Shown here: one piece after another, positions 36,213 through 48,180 of the stretch
Layout: the number at the start of each line of letters is the position of its first letter
Position numbering within the stretch: position 1 is the stretch's first letter
The notes under the pieces: model-generated
Seen by the model: the letters and a program-made list of their open reading frames with translations, nothing else
Told to the model about the DNA's origin: nothing
Databases searched by the model: none
Source of the DNA: Metallyticus violacea
Taxonomy: Eukaryota > Arthropoda > Insecta > Mantodea > Metallyticidae
NCBI GenBank assembly: GCA_030762175.1
Contig: CM060846.1
Span: 178,437,041 to 178,501,040, forward strand
Direction of reading: 5' to 3'
Length of the DNA stretch: 64,000 nt
Program-made: the position numbers and the translations under genes

Positions 36213-36999
36213 TGCTTCACATGGCGCCTAACGGGGGCCTTTAATTTTAAACAGTAATTAAATTAATTAATTCTCTTCATCTCTCTCAAATAAAATTTAC
36301 CGCTGCACGGTTAAACTAAATCTGCTTAAATCACAAATTTGGGAAGAGTATTGAAAAACGGATATTGGAGTATCTGGCCGACGATACAAATGTATACAGT
36401 GAATAATGTAATGTAACTGTGTTAATAATACTTTCATTTACGTACTAAAATCCAAATTGGTGTCAAATGGCAACCGAACAACAGTTTAAAGAAAAGGTAA
36501 AATAGAACATGATAAAATAGATAAAATAGAACATGAGCAGCCATTAGCAGAGGCACAGTTGAAAAACAATTGCAAAGTATTGTGTACCTGCATGTTGTAC
36601 TTAGAAGATTGTAATATAAGAAATAACCTGCAATTCATTATTAGGGCGAAAGTATAAAAGAAATAATATCAGAGGCCATAATACAGCAAATTTTTTATAA
36701 ACACTGTACCTTCGTAAAATAGCAAGTGTGCGAATGCCATCATATCATTTTAAGAGGATTTGGGGATTCTTATAAACACAAGATATATCGTCTTGGTCAC
36801 AATGCTAATATTGTGTGGATCATTCACATCAAAAGTTAACCAACCTTAAACTTGAAAGCTTGTTGAAACCCGGAATTGTAAGATAACCTGCACTGGATTT
36901 ATATAACACAGCATTTAGACCATATTTACCAGCTTTCCATTCTGCCTGGTGGTTTTATTAAACTTTCAAAATAACAATAATTCCTTTTTCACAATTTGT
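35576..36999. other. No gene; poly-A run and a PBS-like 18-mer
   Basis: A ~30-nt A run at 36180-36209 is followed by tggcgcctaacgggggcc (36222-36239), which resembles a tRNA-complementary primer-binding site of a Ty3/gypsy-type LTR element. No LTR pair or pol frame was found, so this is recorded only as a possibility. Confidence 0.25.
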
Positions 37000-37278
37000 T
37001 TGAATGGTGTTTATCGCCCGTTTTTACTACTGAGGCACCACAGGCTGTGGATACTGATGATACAAGAGATGAAATGATATATTGGGAACTGATTTTTTTA
37101 AGGAAGGAAACGTTCCAGGCCTAAGTTTAGGGTACCTCCCCGGCACTAGCCATTTTTATGAGGACTGAGGAAAACCTGGAAAAAACCCCAGTCAGGGAGG
37201 ACGGTCCTGGCGGGGTTCGAACCCCAGACCTCCCCCTCACGAGTACCCGTCTTAACGGCCTCGGTAACCAGTGGCGGT
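37000..37278 (-). mobile_element. SINE-A copy
   Basis: Minus-strand, full length, head gccactggttaccgaggccg on the minus strand. Weak flanking similarity (tttttcacaat / ttattcactaat) may be a decayed target duplication. Confidence 0.93.
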
Positions 37279-37316
37279 TTATTCACTAATGAATGTTGTA
37301 TCCTTCTCCTATAAGG

Positions 37317-37612
37317 CGATCTTGGTGTTCTAGTGGTGACCATATGTTCCTTGTATATCCAAGGTAGACGGTTCAATCCCGGTCAGAGTCGAAGGATTTT
37401 TTTCGGACGTTTAAATCTTAAGTATAACTTCCTGCGGAAGAGAATAGAGCCGTTGGTTCCTTGTCTTACATTTACGGAACGTTAAGGAACGTAAAGTTAA
37501 AAAGAGGAGGTCTCTGAGCAAAATTTATAGGCCTTTTCACACTAAATATAACGGGACGCTGATGGTCTGAGATGTTAAAGAGATTTTTTTAAATAAAATA
37601 AATAAATAAATC
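37317..37612 (+). mobile_element. SINE-B copy, old
   Basis: Plus-strand copy with strong divergence: ggtgttctagtggtgacc (A box), ggttcaatcccggtcag (B box), ttacatttacggaacgtt, gatggtctgagatgttaaag, with an (AAAT)n tail. It starts ~40 bp from the SINE-A end. Confidence 0.85.
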
Positions 37613-37945
37613 TCCCAAAAGACGAATAATGGAAAAACAAAACTGCTTAGTTTCAAATAGAAAAAGGAACATATCGCCTGTAAATAAACAAATAAAAAAT
37701 TGAATAAAAATTGAAAAACAATGGGATTTTAATGTGAGTAATTGAAAACTATAACTCATAAAGCTTTGAGAGAAGAGGGGGAGATAATAAAGCTTAATTT
37801 TACTTCTATGACTAATTGCGCTTTTCCGAATCTTGCATGGAATACAAGTACATCTTTTATAGATTTAGAAATTAATTTCGTAATTTCCAAGTGAAATATA
37901 TATTTTATATATACACTTGATATAGTTAATCTTTTCACGGAGTAA

Positions 37946-37948
<3 letters not shown>

Positions 37949-37976
<28 letters not shown>
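37949..37976. repeat. (AAT)n microsatellite
   Basis: About nine AAT units. Confidence 0.95.
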
Positions 37977-38619
37977 GATTATCAATGAATAATTGTTAAA
38001 AATTGATATAAAGGTTGACCTACTAAAATCAGAAAAATAATATCCATGCTCTTTCCATAATTATAAATAGGTAATGGAATTTATACTTTATGTACCTTAA
38101 ATAAAACAAATGGAAAAAACTGCATCAACAGTAATCTATTTACCTGCCAAATATGGAACCTACTATATATCTCTCTCAATGATTAAATTAAAAACATTTT
38201 AATTAAGACTGTAAAGCAATTATTGTATGTTGATTACATCTTGTGTGTTGATGTTATGATGAAGTTTGTTAGCATATTGCCTCTCTACAGTCTTTAGAAA
38301 TAGCCAGCAGAACCAGAGGAGGTTGGAAGTGATAGATCTCATGAAATAGTACGTAAGGGAGCGAAGTAAGACTGGGATTTCCTTATATATCTCCACAACG
38401 TAAAATCATCTTAATATTTTCTGGTAACTTTGAAGGACATATTCAATAAAAGCGAATCTTAATAATTTTGTTCTTACAGCTAACAAAGTTATAATACAAT
38501 TATTTATGTACTTTAGAAAAGAAGTCCCAAAATAGGGGCATCAGTGATCCCACTTTGCAGTACTGAGCCTGGCGATTATACAAGTCCATGTATTTAAAAA
38601 TGTTTAATGTCATTCCTTT

Positions 38620-39310
38620 GGATGAACATGGACTTCCTCTATAACCATACCTTAAAACTGAAATAAATGCACTAGCTATACTTGAATGGAATTTAACACC
38701 TAACCTAAACTAATATTTGCATATTTTTATGCAAAAAAGTTAAGCTGCAGCAATGTTTGTAACTGAGATATAATAGGGTTATATTACCTAATAGCATCAT
38801 AACTTCCTTTCTTAAAATCTGAGCTGCACGCTAAAGAACTGTATGTAATTTGATGTTCCTCTAGATAACATTTTGTAGAGTAACGAACCAATGGAATATC
38901 GTTTGATTAGACAGTTAATGTTTATTGGAAATTTTATTGTCATTTCATATTGATTTTCTCTATAATCAAATCTTAAATTTGAAATATATACCCTAGCTAA
39001 ACTCGTTAGCGCCTAAGTTAACCTATCCAATATTTATTTACAAAAGAATCATTTACTTAGATATTTTAATAAGAATCGAAACTGGATAATGAGATTTGCA
39101 TATTAATGCTAAATGGGAGAAGTGCAATAATGTATAACAATAGCACTTTGCAGGTATAAAATAATAAAGTTAAGTAGCATAACTTCCTTTCTTACAACCT
39201 GCTGAAAAGCTACAGGAACTGTGTTGTAATGTTCTAAATAATTTTGTTTAATAATGAACCAATGAGACATATTTTATTATAATGTATCAGCTACGGAGCT
39301 GAAAATAACA
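38620..39310. repeat. Diverged ~0.38-kb tandem repeat
   Basis: aacttcctttctt recurs at 38801 and 39181 (spacing 380). The following segments match in order: aagaactgt / aggaactgt, gatgttcctctagataa / aatgttctaaataa, gaaccaatgg / gaaccaatga. A third partial copy lies at 40188-40290. The origin is unknown. It could be satellite-like or an old non-autonomous transposon. Confidence 0.55.
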
Positions 39311-39388
39311 AAATACTAGCAATTTAAATGTATTTACAAGCCATCATTCCAATTGGTATTGTTTTATTAATTGTGAAATTGGATTTAT

Positions 39389-39408
39389 CCATTATTATTA
39401 TTATTTCA

Positions 39409-39445
<37 letters not shown>
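39389..39445. repeat. (ATT)n microsatellite
   Basis: ATT repeat with one interruption (tcaattatt). Confidence 0.9.
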
Positions 39446-39447
<2 letters not shown>

Positions 39448-39949
39448 GAAAAGTGTGGGGAGAAAACTGAATGGAAGTACCTTTATAAAAAGTAAAAACG
39501 TTCATTTTTTTTATCAAGTGTGAAATACTTTTATCTCTGAGTAATGAAATTTAACTGATGTGTCTGGAGATGCAAAGGGAGTTGAATAGCAGAGTAATGA
39601 ATGGATGAACTTTTCCGAATTTCCGTGTCTTATAACTTATGCTGTTAAAAATAACTAACATGTTATTTTTACTCTTTTGCAATGATGTAGCACAAAATAA
39701 ATGTGAAATGAAAAGATATATATTTAATGTTTTGCATAAATTTATTTCCAGTTTTGTGCTAGTATAAACATATGTAATATGTAAAAGTGATAGAGTAAAA
39801 GGATATATGCAATACATATCAAATACTGATAGTAATAAAATTATTTATTTGCATTTAGAGTAGGTAGAGAGAATGAAGAATAACTTACAAGACTGAAATT
39901 CCTCCTCCGAAAGCAGAAAGCAACAATCCTCCAGTTATACTTATGTAAA

Positions 39950-40175
39950 ATTCTGCAATTCACGTCCCCACATAAGCCGGCCGTTAATCATACGTTCCAT
40001 CATCTTACAAGCTCAACGGGCGGTATCTGGAAGGAGGGTGAGAGCCATTCCAGGTTTCGGCATCGGTATGACGGTTGCCACTCACCAAGGGCAAGGAAAC
40101 ATACCGTCACACCATGTATGATTAAAAATCTGCAGTACACTAGGCTCTGGATTAGACTGAAATTTGCTGTATAGC
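39950..40175 (-). pseudogene. Jockey-like LINE reverse transcriptase fragment
   Basis: The minus-strand reading, in pieces, gives NPEPSVLQIFNHTW, ATVIPMPKPGMALTL (usual ATVIPIPKPGKDPT), LPDTARx and CKMMERMINGRLMW (usual CKVMERMINRRLMWYLE). These blocks belong to the palm/fingers start of jockey-clade RTs, before the catalytic Asp. The fragment has frame changes, is about 75 codons long and lacks both ends. It sits between two copies of the 0.1-kb repeat at 39.2 and 40.2 kb. Confidence 0.65.
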
Positions 40176-40187
40176 CAACAAGCAAAC

Positions 40188-40290
40188 AGTAAGCTACAGG
40201 AACTGTTTTAATGTTCTAGATATTTTTTGTTTAATAATGAACCAGTGAGACATATTTTATTATAATGTAACAGCTACGGAGCAGAAAATA
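40188..40290. repeat. Third copy of the 38.6-39.3 kb repeat
   Basis: agctacaggaactgt through ggagcagaaaata matches 39210-39310 with roughly nine bases in ten identical, including gagacatattttattataat. Confidence 0.85.
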
Positions 40291-40299
40291 AAAATGAGC

Positions 40300-40406
40300 C
40301 CATATTTCGGGTTTTCACGCTCGAAATATCTAATGACCCTGGCCGGGATTGAACCCGCGTTTTGAGTTTTTGAGGCAAGTATAGTTACCACTATGCCAGG
40401 ACTGAT
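40300..40406 (-). mobile_element. SINE-B 5' part
   Basis: Minus-strand head only: B box gggttcaatcccggccagg and taaccatagtggtaactata. It breaks off within the body (tttcgggttttcacgctcg). Confidence 0.8.
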
Positions 40407-40902
40407 TTTGTGATGCTGAGCAGAGTTTTAGGTGTAAAACGCAATTTTCAGACATTATGGATACAGTTTTACATTTAAAAATTGAAATCAATGCTTTGTA
40501 AACAACTGCTGCCTAAACGGGCAATTGTCATAGAAAGATAAGGGTTAATCAATTTGTACTAGTATAAAAAGTCGTAATTATTTTAACACCAATATAAATA
40601 AGATTAAATTCTCGTTCTGTTGTTAAACAATGAGGTCTTTAGCTCTACTGTTCTAGTAGCATAAAATGTTGAAGAAATTCGGATATTCTTTGTATTATTT
40701 TGCAACATGTTCATAATACTTTTAGTGCGCCTTTTGATAATTTCAGTCCATATGTATTTAAAAACTGTTGCTACATCCTAGCCCTATTGATTATTATTAA
40801 ACAAAAGTGGCTATCATGCAAAACTATTTTTTGGGGGAAAGCCGGCCTAACCGTCTTGTTTATATTGCGTGGTGCTATGTTAAACATCCTTTCCAAATTG
40901 AG

Positions 40903-41189
40903 GCTTTTTTTTGAGTAGTGTTTAACGCCCGTTTTCACTACTGAGACACCACAGGCGGTGGACACTGATAATACATGAGATGAAATGACATATCGGGAAA
41001 GGATTTTTTTTTAAGGGAGGAAGCGTTCCAGGCCTAAGTTTAGGTACCTCCCCGGCATTTGCCAGTAATGAGGACTGAGGAAAACCTGAAAAAAAACCTG
41101 AGTCGGGGAGGACGGTCTTTCTGGGATTCGAACCCCAGACTTCCTGCTCACGAGTCCGCGCCTTAACGACCTCGGCCACCCGCGGCGGT
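40903..41189 (-). mobile_element. SINE-A copy
   Basis: Minus-strand, full length, head gccgcgggtggccgaggtcg, A tail as a T run 40904-40912. Flanks aattgaggcttt / aattgctgtttt may be a decayed target duplication. Confidence 0.93.
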
Positions 41190-41710
41190 AATTGCTGTTT
41201 TGAAATCATGGTCTTCACTCCTGGAAACTATGGATAAAATCTAAAATTATAACCGGAATCCCGTTTTATATATATATGAACGACAACTAGATGCCTTTTT
41301 CAAAAGGGCTCGCTCTGTAATTCTGCATTATGAGAAGGAAAAAATAACAATAATACTTTTAACACAGGAAAGGTTTAGAAATGTTACTATTCCCAGTGTT
41401 TCCCAACCGAGTCCCATGGAGTGTGTCGCGAAATTCTGGACTTGAAATAAATGTTTCACCATCCAGAAGGTCTCTTTAAGAAACTTCTATTTTAATTGTA
41501 ACGGAATCTTTTAGGGTATATTTTATTTTAAGAAAGACTTTACCAACGAAACGTTAACATTTGCAACAGTACTTCGTAATTCTTTTATTCTCCCACTTAG
41601 TAATAAACAGAGCTTAGAATCGTCGGAACATATTGGTTAGTTACAGTATGTACGTGTGAGCGGATGTTGGTGTGACTACTTTATCAAAAGTACTTTATTT
41701 CGATTTTATC

Positions 41711-43607
41711 ATGAACAAATTTTTAAATAGAAAAAGAGAATCTGAATTAATTTCTGGGTTAGATGCCAGCAGTGCTAACTCAAATAATATAAGCGAAACT
41801 TCCCTTCAGGGTTCACAAAAAACGTACTCCATTTCATAAATATGGTGATGAATACTTGCAATATGGTTTTACGTAACTTGGAGATGAATACAAACAAAAT
41901 CCTGAGTGTCTAATATGCGGAAATGGTTTGTCAAATCAATCAATGTTCCCGAATAAACGGAAAATGCATTTAGAAAGAAGTAATCATTCTCATGTTGCTT
42001 CAAAACGAAGAGAATGTTTTGAAGTCTTTTGAAGCCACAAGAAAAATTCTCTAGTGCGTTACTAAAACCCATTTCTCTTTCCGATAAAGCGCTGGATGCT
42101 TCATCTGTAATTTCTGAATTAATAGCCCGAAAGAAAATTCTAGTAATATTACTATTATTACCCGACGCAAGAGAGAGACAGAGACATAGAGGGTGAGACA
42201 ATTATGTTTAGTGATGCTGTAGAAGAAGAAATATCCAAAATTCCGTTTTCGGATAGTACTTTTAGTTGCAGAATAAAAGAAATGTTTCATGACATTGAAA
42301 TTAATATGAATAGTAAATGTGTTTGCTCTACAGTTGGAGGAAAGTCATGACATAAGTGGTAAATGGCAATTAATTACCTTTATTAGATTCGAAAATTATC
42401 TACATATTTTTGGAACAATTTTTATTTTGTCAAGAACTCAACACCACTATACTACAGGCAAAGATATTATGACTGTGTTAATTATTATTTTGTTAAACAT
42501 AATATTTCCTGAGCAAATTGCATTTCTCTTTGCACAGATTTAGCGGAGTTATTAACGGGGAAAATAGATTTTTGGAAGTTTCGTGAGAGTAGTGAACCCG
42601 AATATAATGACCACACTTTTTTCTTACACAGGGAGGCATTAATTATGAAAACTGTTGAAAAGGGAATTTTAGAATCTGTGTTAAGCAAGACTATTGAAAT
42701 TATAAATTATGGAAAAAAGAAAAAAAAGACAGTTAGGTCTAGAGTGTTTAAACAGCTTTACGAGCTAATGGGGGCAAAAAAATACCAATTTATTGTTGCA
42801 CATTGAAATCCGTTGGCTTTTTAAGGGTAAATCAATTATGCGAGTGGTAGAGCTACAAGGTGGGCTTCTTATTTTTTTTAGGACAAAAAGTTAGAGTATG
42901 TTAAATTTTTGGTGCATAACATTTGGTGTGCCAAACTATTATATCTTGCCGACATTTTCGACAGACTTAACTCTTTAAATGTAAGTATGCAACGCGAAAC
43001 GGAAATTATTATTCAGCCATAAACAAAATTCAAGGATTTTACAAAAAACTTAAGTTTCGGGAGTCTTTGATTATAGCTGGCAAATTATTGTCCTTTCCAA
43101 TTGAGAGTTTTAAAAATGGACTTGCTGAAAATGAGAAAGAATACCTGAAGAAGTTAATAGCAGAACGCCTAAAAGTGTTACAAACTTCAGTAATAAAGCA
43201 CTTCCGTAGCTTATCCGTTTCAAAGTTAGAATGGGCAATTTCTGCTTTTGGTACTTTTGGTGGGATCAACATTCAAAATGCCATCAACCTAACTGCCAAC
43301 GACAAATATGATTTGCTAGTTTTGTCATGCGATACTACTATGAAACACAATAATTCAGAATTCAGTGCAGTCTTTTTGTACTTTAGCGCAATGTCAATAT
43401 CCTAAAATAGCAAAGAGAGCAATAAACATTTACTATCGTTTTCAACGTCATACTTGTGCGAATGAGCATTTTCTACCATCAAAATAGCGAAATATAAACG
43501 AGGGGAAAACTGATGCATATTGAAGATAATTTACATCTTATCCTTTCAACCATAAGGTCACGTATAGAGTAACTCTGTGTAACCCACCAGCGCAGGCTTC
43601 AGATTAA
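41711..43607 (+). pseudogene. hAT transposase, ZBED5/FAM200-like, degenerate
   Basis: The transposase would cut and rejoin the element in 41394-43910. Visible in order are an ATG at 41711 followed by NKFLNRKRESE, KYGDEYLQYGFT, then CLICGNGLSNQSMFPNKRK and HLERSNHSH (a Cys2...His2-like zinc finger), KPISLSDKALDASSVI and ARKKILV. Later come NGLAENEKEYLKKLIAERL, CE.AFSTIKI (C-terminal hAT dimerisation region) and LSTIRSRIE..LCVTHQRRL. This matches the domain order of ZBED5/FAM200-type hAT-derived proteins. Many stops and frame breaks (for example within CE*AFST and before LCVTH) make it a pseudogene. The best-preserved piece is the 112-codon frame 43067-43405. Confidence 0.82.
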
Positions 43608-43781
43608 TTTTAATAGGAGTTTTCAAAAAGCAATAACAAAAATGTTTTTTCGGATAGATTGATTGGAATATTTTACAAATACCTTTGTTTTGTTGTAATG
43701 ACACTCAAATTGCTTTTTTTTCGATTGAGAGTAACATCGGCCTAACTAGAACATTGGATGTCCGGCACTACACAGAACTTG

Positions 43782-43841
<60 letters not shown>
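43782..43841. repeat. (ATT)n microsatellite
   Basis: About 20 units inside the right end of the hAT element. Confidence 0.95.
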
Positions 43842-44359
43842 AGTAAGTGCGTCGCGATATTATGGACGTTCAGTGGTGTGCCGTACGTCAAAAAGGGTTG
43901 GAAACCACTGCTTAAGCCATGCATGGCTAAAACTTGACTCTTGAGAACTGTACTGTGGCTCTGTTTACACGTAAACATCGGCTGTGCTTTCCTGCCAGCG
44001 CATGGCGCCCGTCAGTCTGTTTCAGTAAACAAAGTTGCAGTTGGCGAATTGGCATCTCCTTGTGAAAACCATCCATCTTAAGAAAAGAGAAAATTTCAAG
44101 TGGTATGGGAGATATTGTCGCTATAACTTCAAGTAATTATTATTAGATTAGAAGAGGGGAACAGAGGACCTAGTGGCCTTAGCGCTGAAAAAAAAAACAA
44201 ACAAACAATAAATAAATGGGAGAAAGAGTATTTTTTAGGGAATATGATTGATGATATACGTTAAGTGCCCCATTAGTTTCAAAAAGTGATTAGGAACAGT
44301 GACATGAAATGTATAACGGCATTATGCATTGTCATCAAGGTTACACAGCATTAAGAGGG

Positions 44360-44360
<1 letters not shown>

Positions 44361-44456
<96 letters not shown>
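44361..44456. repeat. Long (ATT)n microsatellite
   Basis: About 32 uninterrupted units. Read as poly-Tyr it creates the 101-codon frame at 44309-44614, which is not a gene. Confidence 0.97.
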
Positions 44457-44469
44457 GCTGTTGTTGTAT

Positions 44470-45415
44470 GCTAGTAAAAGTAATATTTAAATCACTTCAA
44501 GAGAGACAGTTTTTAAAAACACTCGTAATTCAAATTGCTGAGATTCTGTGTCCACAAAGGTTCCTCATTTTGAACAATTGCTCTGTCTCGCCAAACGATT
44601 GCAAAGGACATTGAATTAATGTTTATTGATGTAGCACATCAGAGTGCGAAAACATCAAGAAATAGTGGGGCCAGAAAAATCCGAACTATATGGTAAGATA
44701 ATTTTTATTGGTTTGGCAATAGTGCAGTTAATAATATGAGACTTCATTGTTGATTGCAGTTGTAACGTGAATGCATGAAGACTAGTACTGAAGATCTTAT
44801 TATCATTGTGTTATTTCTATACCTATTATTGCTGTTATTTTCATAGAAATACACTGAATAACACATTATTATCAGTAAAATATCTAATGTAAATTTACTT
44901 GTCACTTTATAATGAAAAGATTCTCCCCCCGAGAAATTATGGAGGGGGTTTTTTGAGGTAAAATCGTCAGTGGGGAAAATCCCCCCATACCCCGCGATTT
45001 CGCATCCCGTAAAACACAGATGAATGAGAAACCGAAAACTTCATGTACCGACATCACCAACAAAATTGCCCATATTTATTTGTGGCGTTGATGAAATGTT
45101 TAATGAGAAGACTGTCTTCTACTAAGTCATTATTTCACGCTTTACGGGCATCTGTCGAACGCCATGGTTTGCAATTATCAAGATTAGTAGTAGTATTAGA
45201 CCTCGTAGATATCTACAGCCCGACATCGCAATGAAAGCATAGGATGCATAGGATATGATGCATAGGATTTATGTGTTGATGATAAGTGAGATCTTTAAAC
45301 GATTATGTCATACAGCATTTCCAAAACATCGCTACTTTGGGATTTCATTGGAAACGATGTTTGCTGCAAACTATATTTGTGGGAAACTGTTCAGTCTTAT
45401 GAAAAAATATAAAGT
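44470..45415 (+). pseudogene. Second hAT transposase relic, internally deleted
   Basis: Plus-strand pieces in order are IAEILCPQRFLI, SRQTIAKDIELMF (usual CLSRQTVARRIED), ICGVDEMFNEKT (usual FVRGVDEKFNVTEELL), SVERHGLQLSRLVV (usual KYGLDWSKLV.VCTDG), and finally FPKHRYFGISLETMFAANYI then CGKLFSLMKKYK (usual FGSTYICEQLFSLMKYNK), ending at a stop near 45415. This is the order of GTF2IRD2/FAM200-type hAT transposases, but the middle third is missing and the frames are shifted. A stretch with C/G runs at 44925-45005 may be foreign. Terminal repeats were not found. It is separate from the hAT ending at 43910. Confidence 0.62.
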
Positions 45416-46340
45416 CTAAATGTTAATCTCGACTGACAGAATGTCATCTTTTTCATCAGCTAAATGTAGCAATTACAGACATAACACCCGATTTGCAGTT
45501 ATTAATCATAAATGATAATATTACTTTACTAGGTACTGCTTTGTTCCTTATATGTACTAAATAAATTTGGAGATTATCAATAAGCTCATTATTTATAATA
45601 TCATTCGGAGTTAATGTGTAACATTGTAACAATACTGTAATGGATACATTCGGGAAATAAGTTAAATATAAATACATATTCAACATTTAGTTAACATCCA
45701 ATATTTATCCATTATCGTAATATTTGTATCGGTAAAATAAAGTCAGTCACTGCGCATACGGAATGTTTATTTGAACAAATGTCCACACCCCCCGACCAAT
45801 ACTGATAAGCTGATTGAGTCCGGTGAACTCGGAGCTCTAAGTAGTTTCGCCACCCATGCTTAAGGCACAAAATGTGATAGGTAGTTGGTTTTAGAAGAAA
45901 GTAGCTGAATTTTTCGCTCGCGTATGACTGGAAATGAACTGAGGTTGACAACGCTGGACAGTACCAGTGCAAAGAGACGGCCATATTAATGTCCAAATCT
46001 TACTGCAGTGGAGCTACAGCAATTATTATGAAAGCTAAAGCAGTTTAGCAGGGCTAGAGCCACAATTTCCTCTGGTACACGAATCTCTTCGCTCGATTTA
46101 TATTATCTTAATGCATCACATACCACAATAGTAGTAAGATTTACAGGTTTCTTTTTTGTTGTAAATGGAGATTACTCAGAGCCAAAAGTCCTGTGCTACG
46201 CAGAAAGGCGAGCGCCACAAGGTAGGTACGTTAAAAGGCTGTATTTATTTGGGATAAAAACCAAGATCGTTCTAGAAGTTCATATTTTGGTATTTAAGTT
46301 TCTAAGAACAGACTAGAACAGTAGAGCAATGACTGATCAG
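45416..46340. other. No gene recognised
   Basis: Frames at 45456-45686 and 45712-45996 (minus) have no known motif. Confidence 0.4.
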
Positions 46341-46347
46341 ATTTTAA

Positions 46348-47612
46348 TGGTTAAGGCCCTCTTTGTAATACACATTCCTTATGAGGCAAGAGAAGAGAAA
46401 TTGAAAGATAAATTTAGTGAACTTGAATCGGTTTTGTCATTTAAACTCGTTTATAACAGAGAAATAGGGAAGCAAAAATAAGGACCAGGAAACAGCTTTG
46501 AGTGCAACGCGGAATTTGAATGGTTATGAAATAGGAGGAAGAACATGTTCGCAGACAATGCATGCACTGAAAAGTCCCGAATGAAAATTAAGAACTTATT
46601 ACAGGGTCCAGTTGTAGAAAATCCTTATGGTTAAGTAATGGATGCAGATAAAGCTCCAGAACAATCAACAAAGTTGTGGAATCACTCCCACCTGAGCAAC
46701 ACTTTGGGCTTATGAGACAAATGAAACAACGCGTTCAAATGTAGCGCACAGTGCTTTCACAGAATCCGCAGTTAGCATAAGCATTGTTGCAAGCACAGGT
46801 AGTAATGGGGATAGTAGATGCTGAAACAGCAGCAAGAATATTGCATAAAACTAATATAGCTCCGATACCTATAATATCAACTGAAAAGTCAGTCCCTGTA
46901 CCTGTACCAGCCCCAATTCAAGCACCAGTGAGCCAGGCTCCGCCAGTTGTGCCTGCCGTAACGACAGCTCGCGAAGAAGTCTCGGGTGACTCTATGGGTG
47001 TACCAGTAAATTCACCACTACTGCAGTGCGTGCTTTGAATTTATTGCAGCCCAGCGTTACTCCATTGCATTCAGCAGGTGATATGAATTTAAGGTTTCTT
47101 GATCCACGCCTGGCTCGTATAGCTGATCAAGATTTAAAGGTGACTGCAACTACTGTGACATTTTCTCAACCAGCACCTAGAGGTTCTCATGAAAACTTTC
47201 CAGGGGAACATTTTCCACGTGATCCACGTATGAGTCCAGATCGTTATCCACTCCGTGAACATATAGAATAGCTGTGGCCCAAGTGCCAGTAGGAGCTCCA
47301 CGGCTTGCTCATTCTGCTGGCCCACCTACTATGGAACCACGTCCTGTACTACCGACAAGCAAAGGAATTCGTATTGGTGCTTCAGATCAAGAAAAAGCTG
47401 CTTATTACAGCTTTCAGATGAACAAATAGAAATGCTACTCCCTGAACCAAGACAGACCATTCTTGTTTTAGCACAGACTACTAAAGACTGCACAAATATT
47501 TAAACATGTTTGTATTACTGAAGAACATTTTCAATATCCCTCTCCCTGTATTAGTGCATTATGTTGAGATTTAAAGTAGCAGATGTTTCAAGTTGCAAAT
47601 AAAAAAAAAAGC
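46348..47612 (+). pseudogene. Processed pseudogene of CstF64 (cleavage stimulation factor subunit 2)
   Basis: CstF64 binds the GU-rich element downstream of poly(A) sites through an N-terminal RRM. Here the RRM order is recognisable: IPYEAREEKLKDKFSE, VLSFKLVYNREIGK, then in shifted frames TALSATRNLNGYEIGG-like, DNACTEKSRMKIKNLLQG and PVVENPYG. Next come DADKAPEQS and the hinge piece LLQAQVVMGIVDAE (46787 on), then a proline/alanine-rich stretch (PVPVPAPIQAPVSQAPP), a short DPR-type region (FLDPRLARIA, FPRDPRMSPDRY), and the conserved C-terminus EKAAL then QLSDEQIEMLLPEPRQTILV. All are contiguous without introns, with several stops and frameshifts (stop after GKQK, TAA after ENPYG). A run of ten A's sits at 47601-47610, ~0.15 kb past the coding end. 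This is a retroposed mRNA copy, most likely made by LINE machinery. No target duplication was identified. The functional parent gene should lie elsewhere. Confidence 0.85.
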
Positions 47613-48167
47613 GTCGGATAATGTTCGTCGGTCAGCATTCATGACAAGTAACTTAATGCCCGCCCTTGAGACGCCTCTGTAGCGATTGTCCTAACAAGGA
47701 AACTTGAGTGACACAGCAAGTCATGTCATATCATTTAATGTCTCGTAAAAACAGGATATGGAACATAGCACATCCTGCAGCAGAGCAAAGCACTTATAAC
47801 AACGTAATCCACTCCGTAAAACAAGCTATCGTTCATTCATTTATTTGATATAGTGTAGTGAATTCACTTTACTTAGTGAATTTTTATTATTAATTAAGAA
47901 TTGCTAACGTGAATCTTGATATACCGCTATGTATGCTTATTGGCTCCAACATTGAATAAAGATTTAAAATGTTCTATTTTGGCAAAAAAATTTACTAAAA
48001 AATTAAAAGTATATTGTGATATGTATACCATAGTGTTTAGGTAAATGAGAGATGCATGCAACAAAACTTTAGAATCATCTTACATACTTTTCAGTAATTA
48101 AAAAACAAATCCTTCTTAATAAATAAATCTAAGCGATTAAAAATATTAAGTGTTGAGGAAAACAATT
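47613..48167. other. No gene recognised
   Basis: AT-rich, nothing identifiable. Confidence 0.4.
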
Positions 48168-48180
48168 GTTTTGTGAAGTT

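Larger units (their letters stand above)
41394..43910 (+). mobile_element. hAT element with terminal inverted repeats
   Basis: ~2.5 kb. The left end cagtgtttcccaacc and right end ggttggaaaccactg (43896-43910) are inverted with two mismatches, the expected short terminal repeats of a hAT element. The neighbouring 8-mers actattcc and cttaagcc are not identical, so the target duplication is decayed or the ends have drifted. A (TTA)n tract has grown inside near the right end. Confidence 0.85.

Noticed and set aside
43742..43978. 78-codon frame with a poly-Ile stretch
   Set aside because: Translation of the (ATT)n tract inside the hAT element.
44160..44220. A-rich tail (aaacaaacaaacaataaataaa) as the end of another SINE or LINE
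   Set aside because: The upstream sequence (cagaggacctagtggcctta) matches no other copy in the window, so the family cannot be supported.
44309..44614. 101-codon frame with a poly-Tyr stretch
   Set aside because: The Tyr run is an (ATT)n microsatellite read in one frame; the end of the frame is hAT relic.
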